A stretch of DNA of 64,000 nucleotides. Origin: Aureispira sp963837355 (GTDB lineage: Bacteria; Bacteroidota; Bacteroidia; Chitinophagales; Saprospiraceae). A program made the position numbers and the translations under genes. Positions 1-9,133 of this stretch are shown here, piece by piece. Position 1 is the first letter of the stretch, and every line of letters begins with the position of its first letter. Below the pieces are notes generated by a model, which made no database searches, was not told where the DNA came from, and saw nothing but the letters and a program-made list of their open reading frames with translations. The stretch spans positions 62,001 to 126,000 of the forward strand of contig CAWIMY010000002.1 of assembly GCA_963837355.1 (NCBI GenBank), read 5' to 3'.

Positions 1-255
1 TGCAAACGGTGAGCGGCATTAAAATGTGCTTTACGCACGACTGAAATATACATAGTTGTCAATGGATAAGTGGCTACAGCTTTCCTTTTTTACGGACAAA
101 AGAACCGTAAGCGGAAAGGCATCCTATTTTTTTGTAAATTGTGCTGTACAAGTTAACCAACGGGGCGGGATTATGTTGCCTCAAAGACAGGTTTTGTAGG
201 GCACTATTGCAACCGCCCCTCAACAAGCCTCCTATAACGACAAAAACAACAACTA

Positions 256-741
256 ATGTCTTCAAGCATCCACGATTTTACGATAGAGAACTTACAAGGT
301 GAGCCTCTTGATTTTTCTGATTACAAAGGAAAAAAAATACTCCTAGTCAATGTAGCTTCCAAGTGTGGCTTGACGGGCCAATACCGCCAATTGCAGACCC
401 TGTCCAAAGTCGCGGCAGACAGTTTGGTTATCGTTGGCTGTCCTGCCAACAACTTTGGCGGGCAAGAGCCCGGCACCAACGCCGAGATCGAAGAATTTTG
501 TAGCGTTACCTATGGGGTTGATTTTCCGATGACCACTAAAATTTCTGTCAAAGGCAACAACCAACATCCACTGTATCAATTTGTAACTCAAAAAGCCAAA
601 AACGGCGTACAGGATTCTGAAGTCCAATGGAACTTCCAAAAGTATTTGTTTGATGCAGAAGGCCGATTAGAACAGGTTTTTGAACCCACGGTAGAGCCAA
701 CAGACGGCCAACTATTGGATGCCCTTGGGATCAACTTATAA
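256..741 (+). CDS. Glutathione peroxidase family protein (Cys type)
   Basis: A 161-residue thiol peroxidase of the glutathione peroxidase family, which reduces hydroperoxides, probably with thioredoxin in bacteria. The catalytic tetrad is visible: Cys37 in ASKCGLT (Cys where animal enzymes carry selenocysteine), Gln70 in NNFGGQEPG, and Trp125-Asn126 in VQWNFQKYLFD. There is no signal peptide, so it should act in the cytoplasm. Length is normal for the short bacterial form. It stands alone, followed by a hairpin at about 868-908. The reductant is inferred from the family, not from the sequence. Confidence 0.93.
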   Translation: MSSSIHDFTIENLQGEPLDFSDYKGKKILLVNVASKCGLTGQYRQLQTLSKVAADSLVIVGCPANNFGGQEPGTNAEIEEFCSVTYGVDFPMTTKISVKGNNQHPLYQFVTQKAKNGVQDSEVQWNFQKYLFDAEGRLEQVFEPTVEPTDGQLLDALGINL

Positions 742-867
742 GAAGCGTTTTTTTTGCTAGAACTGTTTCTTCAAGCAGGCATGCAATTAAAAATCAAATG
801 TCAAGAAGTGCCGTAGCTTAGTAAACGCCGATCATTTGAGGGACTCCTTTTTCTTGGTCTCGTCGTC

Positions 868-908
868 AAAAAGCCTTGCTGTAGGTTAGGCAGGCTTTGT
901 TTTCTTTT
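868..908 (+). terminator. Probable intrinsic terminator after the peroxidase
   Basis: An inverted repeat (AAAGCCT ... AGGCTTT) is followed by a T-rich stretch. It lies between the peroxidase gene and the next plus-strand gene. The stem contains one irregular base, so support is moderate. Confidence 0.5.
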
Positions 909-936
909 ACCCTATTGTTTATATCAAGTAGAATTT

Positions 937-2091
937 ATGCGCTTTCAAGAGGTCATTGGACATGAAACGGTCAAGCGACAATTGGCTGAAACTTATTATG
1001 CGGGACGCACGGCCCATGCCCAAATTTTTATGGCCAAGCCAGGGAATGGAGCATTACCATTAGCGCTAGCGTATGCACAATTTTTGCTATGCGAAGACCA
1101 ACAGGGCAATGATTCTTGTGGTGTCTGTAGCGCTTGCCGCAAAGCCAGTCGTTGGGTACACCCCGATTTGCATTTTTCTTATCCTACGATTGGCTCCAAA
1201 GCCACCAGCGCGCTATTTATTAAAGAATGGCGCGCCGCCTTGGCCGAGAATCCTTACCTCAGTATCACCCAATGGTTGCAACATTTGGATGCTGAAAACA
1301 AACAAGGAAACATTACCAAGGACGAATGCGTGTCCATTGTACAACGCCTCAGCTACAAAGCGCTAGAGGGCCGCTTCAAAATCATGATTTTATGGCTGCC
1401 CGAATTTTTGGGCAAAGAGGGCAACCGCTTGCTCAAGCCCATCGAAGAGCCCCGCCCGAATACGGTATTTCTACTCGTCTCGGAGCAGCCCGAAAAAATC
1501 CTCAATACCATTCTCTCCCGCTGCCAACTCGTGCATCTTCCCCGCTTGGAGGATCATCAAATTCAAGCCGCGCTGGAAACCCAACAGCAACTCCCTGCGG
1601 AGAAGGCACAGCGCCTCGCCCAACTCGCCGACGGCGATTACAACCATGCTTTGAGTTTAGTTGAAGAGCCCGAAGAACACTGGGCCAATCTCTTTTTGTA
1701 CTGGTTGCGGGTTTGTTACAAAGGCCATCCACAAGGTTTGGTACAATGGACAGAAGGTATTGTTAGCGGCAAGCACCCCCAAAAAGACTTTTTTGTCAAA
1801 ATGGGTCGCAATGAACAGGTGGCGTTTCTGCACTATGCCTTACACTTTTTTAAAGAATTTTTGACACTGCAACTGGGTAAAGGACAATTGCCCGTTCGCC
1901 TACAGGCCAACGAATTGGATATGGCGCAAAAAATGCTTACTGTTTTGGGTTGGCCGCAATTGCAAGAAATCATTGCGTTATTGGACGAAGCAGCCTTTCA
2001 CGTAGAACGCAACGGCAATCCTCGGATTTTATTTTTGGATTTGTCGATTCAGACGCATCATATTTTGCGGCGACCTGCTCGGGTGCTGTAG
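937..2091 (+). CDS. holB: DNA polymerase III delta'-like clamp-loader subunit
   Basis: A 384-residue clamp-loader ATPase-fold protein that would help the replisome load the beta clamp. Residues 1-50 start with the family opening FQEVIGHE. The P-loop region reads KPGNGALP and lacks the canonical Lys-Ser/Thr, as expected of delta', which does not hydrolyse ATP. Four cysteines (52, 61, 64, 67) form the zinc module of gamma/delta' proteins. NRLLKPIEEP is followed by a sensor-like SRC motif at 194-196, which in this family contacts a neighbouring ATPase site. The C-terminal half is helical. The delta' assignment over tau/gamma rests on the degenerate P-loop. Confidence 0.85.
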   Translation: MRFQEVIGHETVKRQLAETYYAGRTAHAQIFMAKPGNGALPLALAYAQFLLCEDQQGNDSCGVCSACRKASRWVHPDLHFSYPTIGSKATSALFIKEWRAALAENPYLSITQWLQHLDAENKQGNITKDECVSIVQRLSYKALEGRFKIMILWLPEFLGKEGNRLLKPIEEPRPNTVFLLVSEQPEKILNTILSRCQLVHLPRLEDHQIQAALETQQQLPAEKAQRLAQLADGDYNHALSLVEEPEEHWANLFLYWLRVCYKGHPQGLVQWTEGIVSGKHPQKDFFVKMGRNEQVAFLHYALHFFKEFLTLQLGKGQLPVRLQANELDMAQKMLTVLGWPQLQEIIALLDEAAFHVERNGNPRILFLDLSIQTHHILRRPARVL

Positions 2092-2173
2092 TTTACGGAA
2101 CGACTTTGTTGGAGTATATTTTTTAGCGTTGAACGCCATAAGTATTGCCCTCAACTTTTATTTTAGTGGGATA

Positions 2174-3547
2174 CTACTGTTCCGTCAAAAACTTCTTCTT
2201 GGCAGTTTTTAGGGCGGCTTTGACCGCTTTGGTTTCGTAGTAAGGGGCGACTTCTAAGCTTTTGCTCAAATCGGTCACCGCCTTGTCGTATTTTTTTTGT
2301 TCTAAATAAAAACGTCCTCGATAATAGTAAAACTCTGCTACTTGATTGTTTAGTGCTAAAGCACGGTTCCAGTCCGCTAGGGCAGCATCTGGGCGACCTT
2401 GATCTGCTGCCACTTGGGCGCGATTGCTGTAGGCAAAGGCATTGAGCGAATCCATCGCCATTGCCGTTTGGATATCTGCTAGAGCGCCCTCGTAATCTTT
2501 TAGTAGGCGTTTGACATTGCCTCGGTTGTTGTACCCGTAGCCAGAGTATAAGCTATTCAATTCGATGACAGTAGTAAAATCTTTTAACGCCGCTTCGTAG
2601 TTTTTGAGGGTAACATTGGCATAACCGCGCCGAATATGGGTAGCGGCATCTTTGTTATTTCTAACCAATGCTTGATCGTAATCTTTAAGGGCATCTTTGG
2701 ACTTGCCCATATTGGCGTAAGTATACCCCCGCGCCACATAAGCTTTGTTGGCCGCAGGTTCGATTTGCAGCACTTTCGTAAAATCTTTGAGGGCATTTTT
2801 ATAACTACGCTGATCGTGGTAAACCAACCCGCGCTGGTAGTAGGCATTGACAAAAGTCGGATCGAGCTGAATCGCTTTTGTTAAATCCAACAACCCTGCC
2901 TCTACCTCATCGCTCGCCGCTTTGATAACACCTCGGTGGTAATAGGCAGCGGCATCATCAACGCGCAAGGCAATGGCTTGATTGAGATCAGTAGAAGCGT
3001 TAGAGAACTGGTTGCTCATACGGTACGACATTCCGCGTAGGGTGTAGACATCAACGTATAATTCGGTGCTGGGATTGGCCGTTTTCCAGTCTATTAGCTT
3101 CGTCAAATCTTCAATGGCGGCCAAATTACGACCAAGTTGCTGGTACACTTTGGCGCGTTCGTAAAACGCTTCCATGTATTCGGCATTGAGGTCAATTGCG
3201 GATGTATAGTCCAAAATCGCATTCTCATAATAGGCATCGGCAGCGTAAGCACGGGCGCGGTTGAGGTAGGCACTGGCTTGGGTGGGTTTGAGTTGAATGG
3301 CTTTGCCAAACGCAGCTTGGGCTTTGGAAAATACCCCTTGTTCGTATAGAGCGCGGCCTTTGTTGGTGTAGGCGGCTACATAAGTACTATCTAAGAGGAT
3401 CGCCGCCTCATACTGGCCTAAGGCTTCTTTGTATTTTTTTTCTTTCAACCAAGTATTGCCCTGCTGAACGTGGCTTTGGGCGGTTTGACTATGTGCTTGG
3501 AAGGGTAAAAAGCTTCCGAGGAAGAGTAGTAGAGATAAAATTTTCAT
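2174..3547 (-). CDS. Exported tetratricopeptide repeat protein
   Basis: The reading frame extends upstream to 3727, but the ATG at 3547 is chosen because it opens a signal peptide (MKILSLLLFLGSFLPFQAHS). The mature protein consists of about 12 tandem TPR units of roughly 34 residues, recognisable by recurring NRG/YRG/ARG starts and ALxDxxxAIxLxP-like ends. TPR arrays form a superhelix that binds other proteins. No catalytic domain is visible. It is probably periplasmic or outer-membrane associated. Its partner cannot be read from the sequence. It lies downstream of dnaN on the same strand but behind a terminator, so it is probably a separate unit. Confidence 0.88.
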   Translation of the reverse strand: MKILSLLLFLGSFLPFQAHSQTAQSHVQQGNTWLKEKKYKEALGQYEAAILLDSTYVAAYTNKGRALYEQGVFSKAQAAFGKAIQLKPTQASAYLNRARAYAADAYYENAILDYTSAIDLNAEYMEAFYERAKVYQQLGRNLAAIEDLTKLIDWKTANPSTELYVDVYTLRGMSYRMSNQFSNASTDLNQAIALRVDDAAAYYHRGVIKAASDEVEAGLLDLTKAIQLDPTFVNAYYQRGLVYHDQRSYKNALKDFTKVLQIEPAANKAYVARGYTYANMGKSKDALKDYDQALVRNNKDAATHIRRGYANVTLKNYEAALKDFTTVIELNSLYSGYGYNNRGNVKRLLKDYEGALADIQTAMAMDSLNAFAYSNRAQVAADQGRPDAALADWNRALALNNQVAEFYYYRGRFYLEQKKYDKAVTDLSKSLEVAPYYETKAVKAALKTAKKKFLTEQ

Positions 3548-3750
3548 AAACGAATGCTTGAGGACGTATAACGGTTGATGTAGAAAATAGGGCGCACAGA
3601 ACGATATTGTCTTTCCGATTAAATACTGCGCCAACTGTTTGAGTTCTACGTTAATTTTCTTTTGTAAAGGTCGCCAAATTAAAAACTTAGCGAAATAGGT
3701 ATACAGCTCGGTGTTCTTGATGGGCAACTACTAACCAGTCAAAAACGAAA

Positions 3751-3780
3751 AGGCTGCTCCAGTTATGGAACAGCCTCTTT
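3751..3780 (-). terminator. Terminator downstream of dnaN
   Basis: Stem arms AGGCTGCTCC and GGAACAGCCT (one mismatch) lie just after the dnaN stop on the minus strand. Read in that direction they are followed by a T-rich tract. Confidence 0.65.
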
Positions 3781-3809
3781 CTATGATTCTCTCGCTATAA
3801 GAGCAAGTC

Positions 3810-4928
3810 TTATACATTTAGCATGACAGGCATCACCAACATCATCAAGTCCTCATTGGGCGCTTGTTCTTCTGTTTTTAGGATACCTGCGTGATTGGGG
3901 TCAGATAGTTCTATTCTAACATTATCTCCGCCAATAACGTTTAACATTTCAATCAAAAACTTCGCATTGAAGCCAATTGTTAACGGTTCCCCATCATAAA
4001 AACAAGGCAACTGCTCGGTGGCACGGTTGGAGAAATCCAAATCCTCTGCCTCGATGGTTAAGCTGCTGTCCGAAATTTCCAACTTTACTTGGTTGGTTGT
4101 TTTGTTGGCATAATTGGCAATACGTTTTAGGGAATTCAAGAAATCCGTACGCGTAATGCTCATGGTATTGGGATTGCCAACAGGAATAACCGCCCCGTAG
4201 TTGGGATAATTCTCATCGATTAGACGACAAGATAAGATTTGATTTCCAAAATAAAAAATCGCGTGGGTATCATTATAGGTAATTTCTATGCTTTGGTTGC
4301 TGTTTGCCAAGGCATTTTTCAATAAACCTAACGCTTTTTTAGGTAAAATGAAGGTTCCGTCTAAATCAGTCGCCAGATCGGTAAAGGCATATTTTACCAA
4401 GCGGTGGGCATCCGTTGCAACAAAGGTAAGTGCCTCGCTATTGATTTGTACAAACACCCCCATCATCGCGGGTTGTGACTCGTTGGTACTGGTCGCAAAG
4501 AGTGTTTTGTTGATGCCTTCTAATAAGACGGTGGCAGGAACATCTACACTGTTGACATCCTGTGGTTGGGGTAATTTTGGAAAATCGTTACCATCCTCCC
4601 CTGCTAATTTATATTGTCCAAACTGAGAAGTAATCGTTACCGAAAAAGTATCGAGGTCGATCAAAAACTTCAAAGGTTGGGTCGGCAATTGCTTGAGGGT
4701 ATCCAACAAAATACGGGCAGGAATAGCAATCAGACCATCTTGATCGGCTTCTACATGTAACGCAGCCGTCATAAAAGTTTGGTTATCAGTTGCGGCAATC
4801 GTCAACGTATCGCCTTCAATTCTAAATAAAAAATCCTCTAGAATCGGCAAAATTGGATTGCTACTAATTGCGCCATTAATAACTTGTAACTGCTCTTTTA
4901 GATCGGCAGAAGAGATGGAAAATTGCAT
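3810..4928 (-). CDS. dnaN: DNA polymerase III beta sliding clamp
   Basis: A 372-residue sliding clamp that tethers DNA polymerase III to its template and recruits repair enzymes. It has the usual length and the three-repeat clamp organisation, from MQFSISSADLKEQLQ to the C-terminal VMPVML motif. FVATDAHRLV in the second domain is strongly conserved in DnaN. The ATG start is preceded by a leader of about 40 nt and a Bacteroidota -7 box. The gene is not next to dnaA or recF here and appears to be transcribed alone. Confidence 0.97.
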   Translation of the reverse strand: MQFSISSADLKEQLQVINGAISSNPILPILEDFLFRIEGDTLTIAATDNQTFMTAALHVEADQDGLIAIPARILLDTLKQLPTQPLKFLIDLDTFSVTITSQFGQYKLAGEDGNDFPKLPQPQDVNSVDVPATVLLEGINKTLFATSTNESQPAMMGVFVQINSEALTFVATDAHRLVKYAFTDLATDLDGTFILPKKALGLLKNALANSNQSIEITYNDTHAIFYFGNQILSCRLIDENYPNYGAVIPVGNPNTMSITRTDFLNSLKRIANYANKTTNQVKLEISDSSLTIEAEDLDFSNRATEQLPCFYDGEPLTIGFNAKFLIEMLNVIGGDNVRIELSDPNHAGILKTEEQAPNEDLMMLVMPVMLNV

Positions 4929-5311
4929 GTGCTGCGTTGGTTATTATTGTAATGAGAATAGTCTGTTTACTACCGACAAAGCTACACTTTTCTGCCCATA
5001 AATAAAAGGTATGGCTGGGATTAAAGTTATAACTTTTTGCTTCCGTACGCGCCACGCACGGACTGCAATGCAATTGCAACCAAGAAAAAAAAGGCGACGA
5101 GCAACTACCTTTTGACACGATTATGTTCTTATAGAAATGCTAAAACTAAATCCCCCCCAACAAAGCTGTTCTTTTTTTGTTATTTTTGCGCTTGTCTAGC
5201 TGGGGCTCTAGTCCTAGCAAGAGATAGAAGCCGTGCACCGCCCGCCTTCGAAGTAAGAAAAAACAAGCAGTACAAGCACTGCTTTTCTAGCGCTTTTAAA
5301 ATTAGAAAGAA
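4929..5311. other. Divergent intergenic region between dnaN and nfu
   Basis: This 383-bp stretch separates two divergent genes. It holds the dnaN promoter on the minus strand and a plus-strand -7-like box (TATTTTTG, 5181-5188) that could serve the Nfu gene. The short open frames here show no coding character. Confidence 0.6.
4977..4984 (-). promoter_or_regulatory. dnaN promoter -7 box
   Basis: On the minus strand this reads TAGCTTTG, matching the Bacteroidota -7 consensus TAnnTTTG, about 48 nt upstream of the dnaN start. The -33 element is weak: only a T-rich stretch is present. Confidence 0.55.
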
Positions 5312-5938
5312 ATGTCCGATACTGATAAAAAAATAACCAAGGCTCCCGTAATGCTCTACACGGAGCAAACCCCCAATCCCGAGACGCTAAAATTTGTAAC
5401 CAATCAAATGCTCTACCCCCGCAAAATGGCCGACTTTCCAGTGGATGCCAAGGAGCTGGCGCAAGAGTGGTCGCCTTTGGCGAGTGCCTTGTTTGAGTTT
5501 GAATACGTGAAAGGGGTCTATATTTGCAACAACTTTGTAACCGTCACCAAAGCGCCTGAATTAGAATGGGCAGGGATTATGATGGATCTCAAAACCTTCA
5601 TCAAGCAATACGTAGAAGAGGGCAAAGAGGTAATGAAAGAAGGCTTCGAAGAAGTCAAAGAAAAACTGGAAGCCGAGGAAGAAGAACAATATACAGGAGA
5701 CGATGCGGAACTAGTCACCAAGATCAAGCAATTGTTGGACAAATATGTCCGCCCTGCGGTAGAAATGGATGGCGGCAACATCAAGTTCCATTCATTTGAC
5801 AAAGGCGTGGTCAACGTGATTTTGCAAGGTTCTTGCAGCGGCTGTCCCTCCTCTTCAGGAACACTCAAAGTAGGCATCGAAGGGATGTTGAAACGCATGG
5901 TTCCCGAAGTAAAATCGGTAGAAGCGATTATGGGTTAA
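5312..5938 (+). CDS. Nfu-type iron-sulfur cluster scaffold/carrier protein
   Basis: A 208-residue two-domain protein. Residues about 13-100 match the Nfu N-terminal domain (YTEQTPNPETLKF is its signature). Residues about 135-208 match the NifU C-terminal domain with the cluster-binding pair Cys175-x-x-Cys178 (GSCSGCPSS). The two are joined by a highly acidic, charged linker (about 100-128). The family carries [4Fe-4S] clusters to target enzymes in the cytosol. The architecture resembles eukaryotic NFU1, which is common in Bacteroidota. No other iron-sulfur assembly gene is adjacent. Confidence 0.93.
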   Translation: MSDTDKKITKAPVMLYTEQTPNPETLKFVTNQMLYPRKMADFPVDAKELAQEWSPLASALFEFEYVKGVYICNNFVTVTKAPELEWAGIMMDLKTFIKQYVEEGKEVMKEGFEEVKEKLEAEEEEQYTGDDAELVTKIKQLLDKYVRPAVEMDGGNIKFHSFDKGVVNVILQGSCSGCPSSSGTLKVGIEGMLKRMVPEVKSVEAIMG

Positions 5939-6110
5939 TCCCCGTTTTATGCTACTCCTCTTGTTTTGTCCTGTGCAGGTAATCCGTGGCGTTCTCCAAG
6001 AGAACTTTCGCCGCTTGGTGCTTGTTGGGTAATACAAGGGGAGTTGTTTATTAAAGCACAGTGGAAATTTTTCAAGGAAGTAATAACTGTTATCACTTAG
6101 CGATCCAATT

Positions 6111-6815
6111 ATGCAAGGTTTAGGTAGACTGACCGATGTGGTCAAGAATTTACTCATCATCAACGTTTTGGTCTTTCTCCTAGCGCAAGTGATTGACGAG
6201 CGTTTTTTTAGTATGGGCATGCTCCACCATTGGGAGAACTCCAACTTCTTGCCCGTTCAGTTGGTGACCTCCTTTTTCATGCAGGAAGAGTTCTTTCACC
6301 TCTTGTTTAACATGTTGGTGTTGGTATTCTTGGGGGGAGCGGTAGAAGAAACCTTAGGGCCGAAGCGATTTTTGTTTTTATATTTGGCGGCGGGCTTTGG
6401 AGCCAATGTGCTCAATGTGGTTTTCACCCACTTGCAAGTCCACCAATTGATGGGCGAAATAACCCCTCGCCAAGTCGGCTATGTTACTGGAGCGATTCCT
6501 ATCAATTGGGATGACATGACGGGAACAGCGGTTAAGGCGCTTCGGCTATGGAATTATAGGGGCTTAGGCGCTTCGGGGGCGACTTACGGAGTGATGTTTG
6601 CGTTTGCGGCCTTGTTTCCCGAGCGTGAAATTCGTTTGATTATCCCGCCTATTCCTGTCAAAGCGAAGTATTTAGTCTTGTTTTTGGCAACCATGCAGTT
6701 TATGCAAGAAGTTGGACAGGCAGAAACAGGCATTGGGCACTTTGTCCACCTAGCAGGAGCGGTGATTGCGATTGCCCTCATCGTATGGTGGCGCAAGCGC
6801 GGCGCTAGTTTTTAG
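6111..6815 (+). CDS. Rhomboid-family intramembrane serine protease (first of a pair)
   Basis: A 234-residue polytopic membrane protein with rhomboid signatures: His63 and Asn67 in HLLFNMLVL, the catalytic serine Ser155 in GASGATYG, and the catalytic histidine His213 in HFVHLAGA. Both dyad residues are present, so it should cleave transmembrane segments of membrane substrates. Substrates cannot be inferred. It is followed 147 bp later by a second rhomboid gene on the same strand, suggesting co-expression or a duplication. Confidence 0.93.
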   Translation: MQGLGRLTDVVKNLLIINVLVFLLAQVIDERFFSMGMLHHWENSNFLPVQLVTSFFMQEEFFHLLFNMLVLVFLGGAVEETLGPKRFLFLYLAAGFGANVLNVVFTHLQVHQLMGEITPRQVGYVTGAIPINWDDMTGTAVKALRLWNYRGLGASGATYGVMFAFAALFPEREIRLIIPPIPVKAKYLVLFLATMQFMQEVGQAETGIGHFVHLAGAVIAIALIVWWRKRGASF

Positions 6816-6962
6816 TAAAAATAGTGCTTAGGAGCGCTACGTTTTACTTTTGTGAACTAGCATGATTTTTGGCGTAATTATACATAGATTGTTAGCAATA
6901 ATCCTCACCTCTTTTGTCGCTTGTCTTTAGGACTAGTGATACAGGAGTTCAACGACTAGACC

Positions 6963-7937
6963 ATGGCGGCAAATATTTGGGAAGACATAAAAACGAAATA
7001 CCATCAAGGGAATGCGATCATTCGCTTGATTATGATCAATATTGCCGTACACATTACACTGGCTTTGATTGGGGTATTTGTATTTCTAGCAACAGGCTAC
7101 AACGAAGAATACTGGTTGTTCATTCGCGAATGGCTCTATTTCCCCTCAGAGATACTCAAGTTTCCGCTGCGCATTTGGACCATGGTCACCTACATGTTCT
7201 TACATGCAGGCATTTGGCACATTGCGATGAACCTGTTGGTCTTGTACTTTTTTGGAACTCGTCTCAACGATTGGGTGTCGGATCGGCACGTTTGGCCTAT
7301 TTATATTTGGGGAGGCATCGGCGGTGCGATTTTCTTTTTGATTGGATTTAATATTTTTCCTCCGTTTGCCAATGTAACAGGCAACTTGGTGGGGGCTTCG
7401 GCCAGTGTCATGGCAGTGGTCTTAGCGACAGCGACCTTTAATCCCAAAGGAGTATTTATGTTTCCGTTGATTGGTCCTGTTCAATTACAATATATTGCGC
7501 TATTTTGGGTCTTATACAACTTGATTGTCATTCCTGGCGGTAATCCGGGTGGCGCATTGGCGCATTTGGGAGGTGCTTTCATGGGCTGGTTCTATGTGGA
7601 TCAATCTAGACGCGGTCGCGATTTGTCGAAGCCTATCAATAAGGTATTGGATACCATTACGGGCAACCGCAAAAAGATTCCGAGCAAGCAGACGCGTCCC
7701 AAAGCCAAAGCTCAACAGGCGACAGGAGGCAACTTTCAATCGAGGATGAAGGTTTATAAAGGCCAGCAAAAGTCGGATTATTACGGCAACGAATACAGCC
7801 GTTCGTTCTTACAAAAATACAAAGAAATGTCCCGCGAAGAATGTCTGGACAGTATTTTAGACAAGATTAAACGCTCGGGCTACGACAGCCTCAGCAAAGA
7901 CGAAAAAGTCTTTTTGGATCGCTATCGCCATAACTAA
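6963..7937 (+). CDS. Rhomboid-family intramembrane serine protease (second of a pair)
   Basis: A 324-residue rhomboid with His86/Asn90 (WHIAMNLLVLYF), Ser146 in GASAS and His201 in AHLGGA, so the dyad is intact. Unlike its neighbour it carries a soluble, basic C-terminal tail of about 110 residues (KKIPSKQTRPKAKAQQ onward) that ends in a helical segment with SREECLDSILDKIKRSGYDS. This ending is common in the Bacteroidota group of rhomboid proteins. The tail may regulate activity or bind substrates; that is inference. The start at 6963 (ATG) gives a natural N-terminus before the first membrane helix. Confidence 0.93.
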   Translation: MAANIWEDIKTKYHQGNAIIRLIMINIAVHITLALIGVFVFLATGYNEEYWLFIREWLYFPSEILKFPLRIWTMVTYMFLHAGIWHIAMNLLVLYFFGTRLNDWVSDRHVWPIYIWGGIGGAIFFLIGFNIFPPFANVTGNLVGASASVMAVVLATATFNPKGVFMFPLIGPVQLQYIALFWVLYNLIVIPGGNPGGALAHLGGAFMGWFYVDQSRRGRDLSKPINKVLDTITGNRKKIPSKQTRPKAKAQQATGGNFQSRMKVYKGQQKSDYYGNEYSRSFLQKYKEMSREECLDSILDKIKRSGYDSLSKDEKVFLDRYRHN

Positions 7938-8021
7938 TTGCTTATTTCTTATACGGTAGTTTTTCGATAAAATTCGAAGGCAGTTCCCCACGCGCTACCC
8001 TATTTCTACCCGTCTGTATTC

Positions 8022-9095
8022 ATGATTGCTTGGTTAAAAAAAACCGCTTACCAATTGCTCTTTGGAGCCAATATTATAATGGGTATACTACTACTAGGCG
8101 CTTACTTAGCAGCTTGGATACCCCCGTCTAGCTTTTATTGGCCATCTGTCTTGGCCATTGGCTATCCCTTTCTATTTTTTGCCAACCTGTTGTTTGTCTT
8201 TTTTTGGATCTACAAACGCAAGCGCTACGTCTATCTTTCCTTGCTATTGCTTGGTCTGGGTTGGTCGCACTTGCTTCATTTTTTTGCCTATAAAGGCTTA
8301 TCGGCTACAACGATTCAGCCCGATGCCTTGCGGGTAATGAGTTATAATGTACATTATTTTAATGTGGGTAGTACGGACGCGATGGCAGATCAGGCCAAGA
8401 TGTTGTCCAACATAGAAGAGCAAACTATTGATGTCTTTTGTGGGCAAGAGTTTTCGAGTAAAACAGAAGACAACAACCAACAAATTGAGCAACGGATGAA
8501 AAAGCTCCTCCCCTTCCACAGCAAAGGCGGCGGCAGCAGTTTGGCTATTTTCTCCAAATATCCCCTTCTCAAACAAGGGACAATAGATTTTCCCAATAGC
8601 TACAATGGCGCTATTTATGCCGATTTACAAACACCGCAGGGCACTGTACGGGTGTACTGTTTTCATTTGCAATCCATTGGTTTGGGCAGCGACGAGCACG
8701 AATTGCTCAACCGCGACAACCTCTCCACTTTGGGCGAAGCCACTACCCAAAAAACCTACCAGCGCATCAACAACAAACTTAAAGATGCTTTTTTGCAGCG
8801 CGAAAAACAAGTGACGTTCATTGCCCAGCACATTGCCGAGAGCCCACATCCTGTCATTGTTTGCGGCGATATGAACGACACCCCAAGTTCTTATGCCTAT
8901 GGCCAATTATCGGTCAACTTACAGGATGCTTTTCAGGAGAGAGGGGTTGGCTTTGGCAGCACGTATGCAGGCAGCTTACCGCTGTTGCGGATTGATTACA
9001 TTTTTGTCAGTCCTAAAGCTTCCGTCGAGCGTTTCGAGGTCTTGCCCTATCGGGTGTCGGACCATTATCCTATTTATGCGCGCTTGTCGTTTTAA
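8022..9095 (+). CDS. Membrane-anchored endonuclease/exonuclease/phosphatase family protein
   Basis: 357 residues: about three N-terminal transmembrane helices (residues 10-90), then an EEP catalytic domain. Motifs are VMSYNVHYF (Asn), CGQEFSS (metal-binding Glu), CGDMND (Asp/Asn), RIDYIFVS (Asp) and VSDHYPI (Asp-His). All expected metal and catalytic residues are present. The domain should face the periplasm. EEP enzymes hydrolyse phosphodiesters or phosphomonoesters in DNA, RNA, lipids or inositol phosphates; the substrate here is unknown. The family is widespread in Bacteroidota, usually with this membrane anchor. Confidence 0.9.
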   Translation: MIAWLKKTAYQLLFGANIIMGILLLGAYLAAWIPPSSFYWPSVLAIGYPFLFFANLLFVFFWIYKRKRYVYLSLLLLGLGWSHLLHFFAYKGLSATTIQPDALRVMSYNVHYFNVGSTDAMADQAKMLSNIEEQTIDVFCGQEFSSKTEDNNQQIEQRMKKLLPFHSKGGGSSLAIFSKYPLLKQGTIDFPNSYNGAIYADLQTPQGTVRVYCFHLQSIGLGSDEHELLNRDNLSTLGEATTQKTYQRINNKLKDAFLQREKQVTFIAQHIAESPHPVIVCGDMNDTPSSYAYGQLSVNLQDAFQERGVGFGSTYAGSLPLLRIDYIFVSPKASVERFEVLPYRVSDHYPIYARLSF

Positions 9096-9133
9096 TAATA
9101 AAACCATTGTGCTATTCGTCCCACCCTTCTTCT

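Noticed and set aside
74..265. Minus-strand open frame MKTLVVVFVVIGG resembling a lipoprotein start
   Set aside because: It overlaps the start of the peroxidase gene, lacks coding character after residue 25 and has no ribosome-binding site worth noting.
5037..5336. Open frame in the dnaN-nfu intergenic region
   Set aside because: It overlaps the start of the Nfu gene and has low-complexity Lys/Cys-rich composition; regarded as chance.
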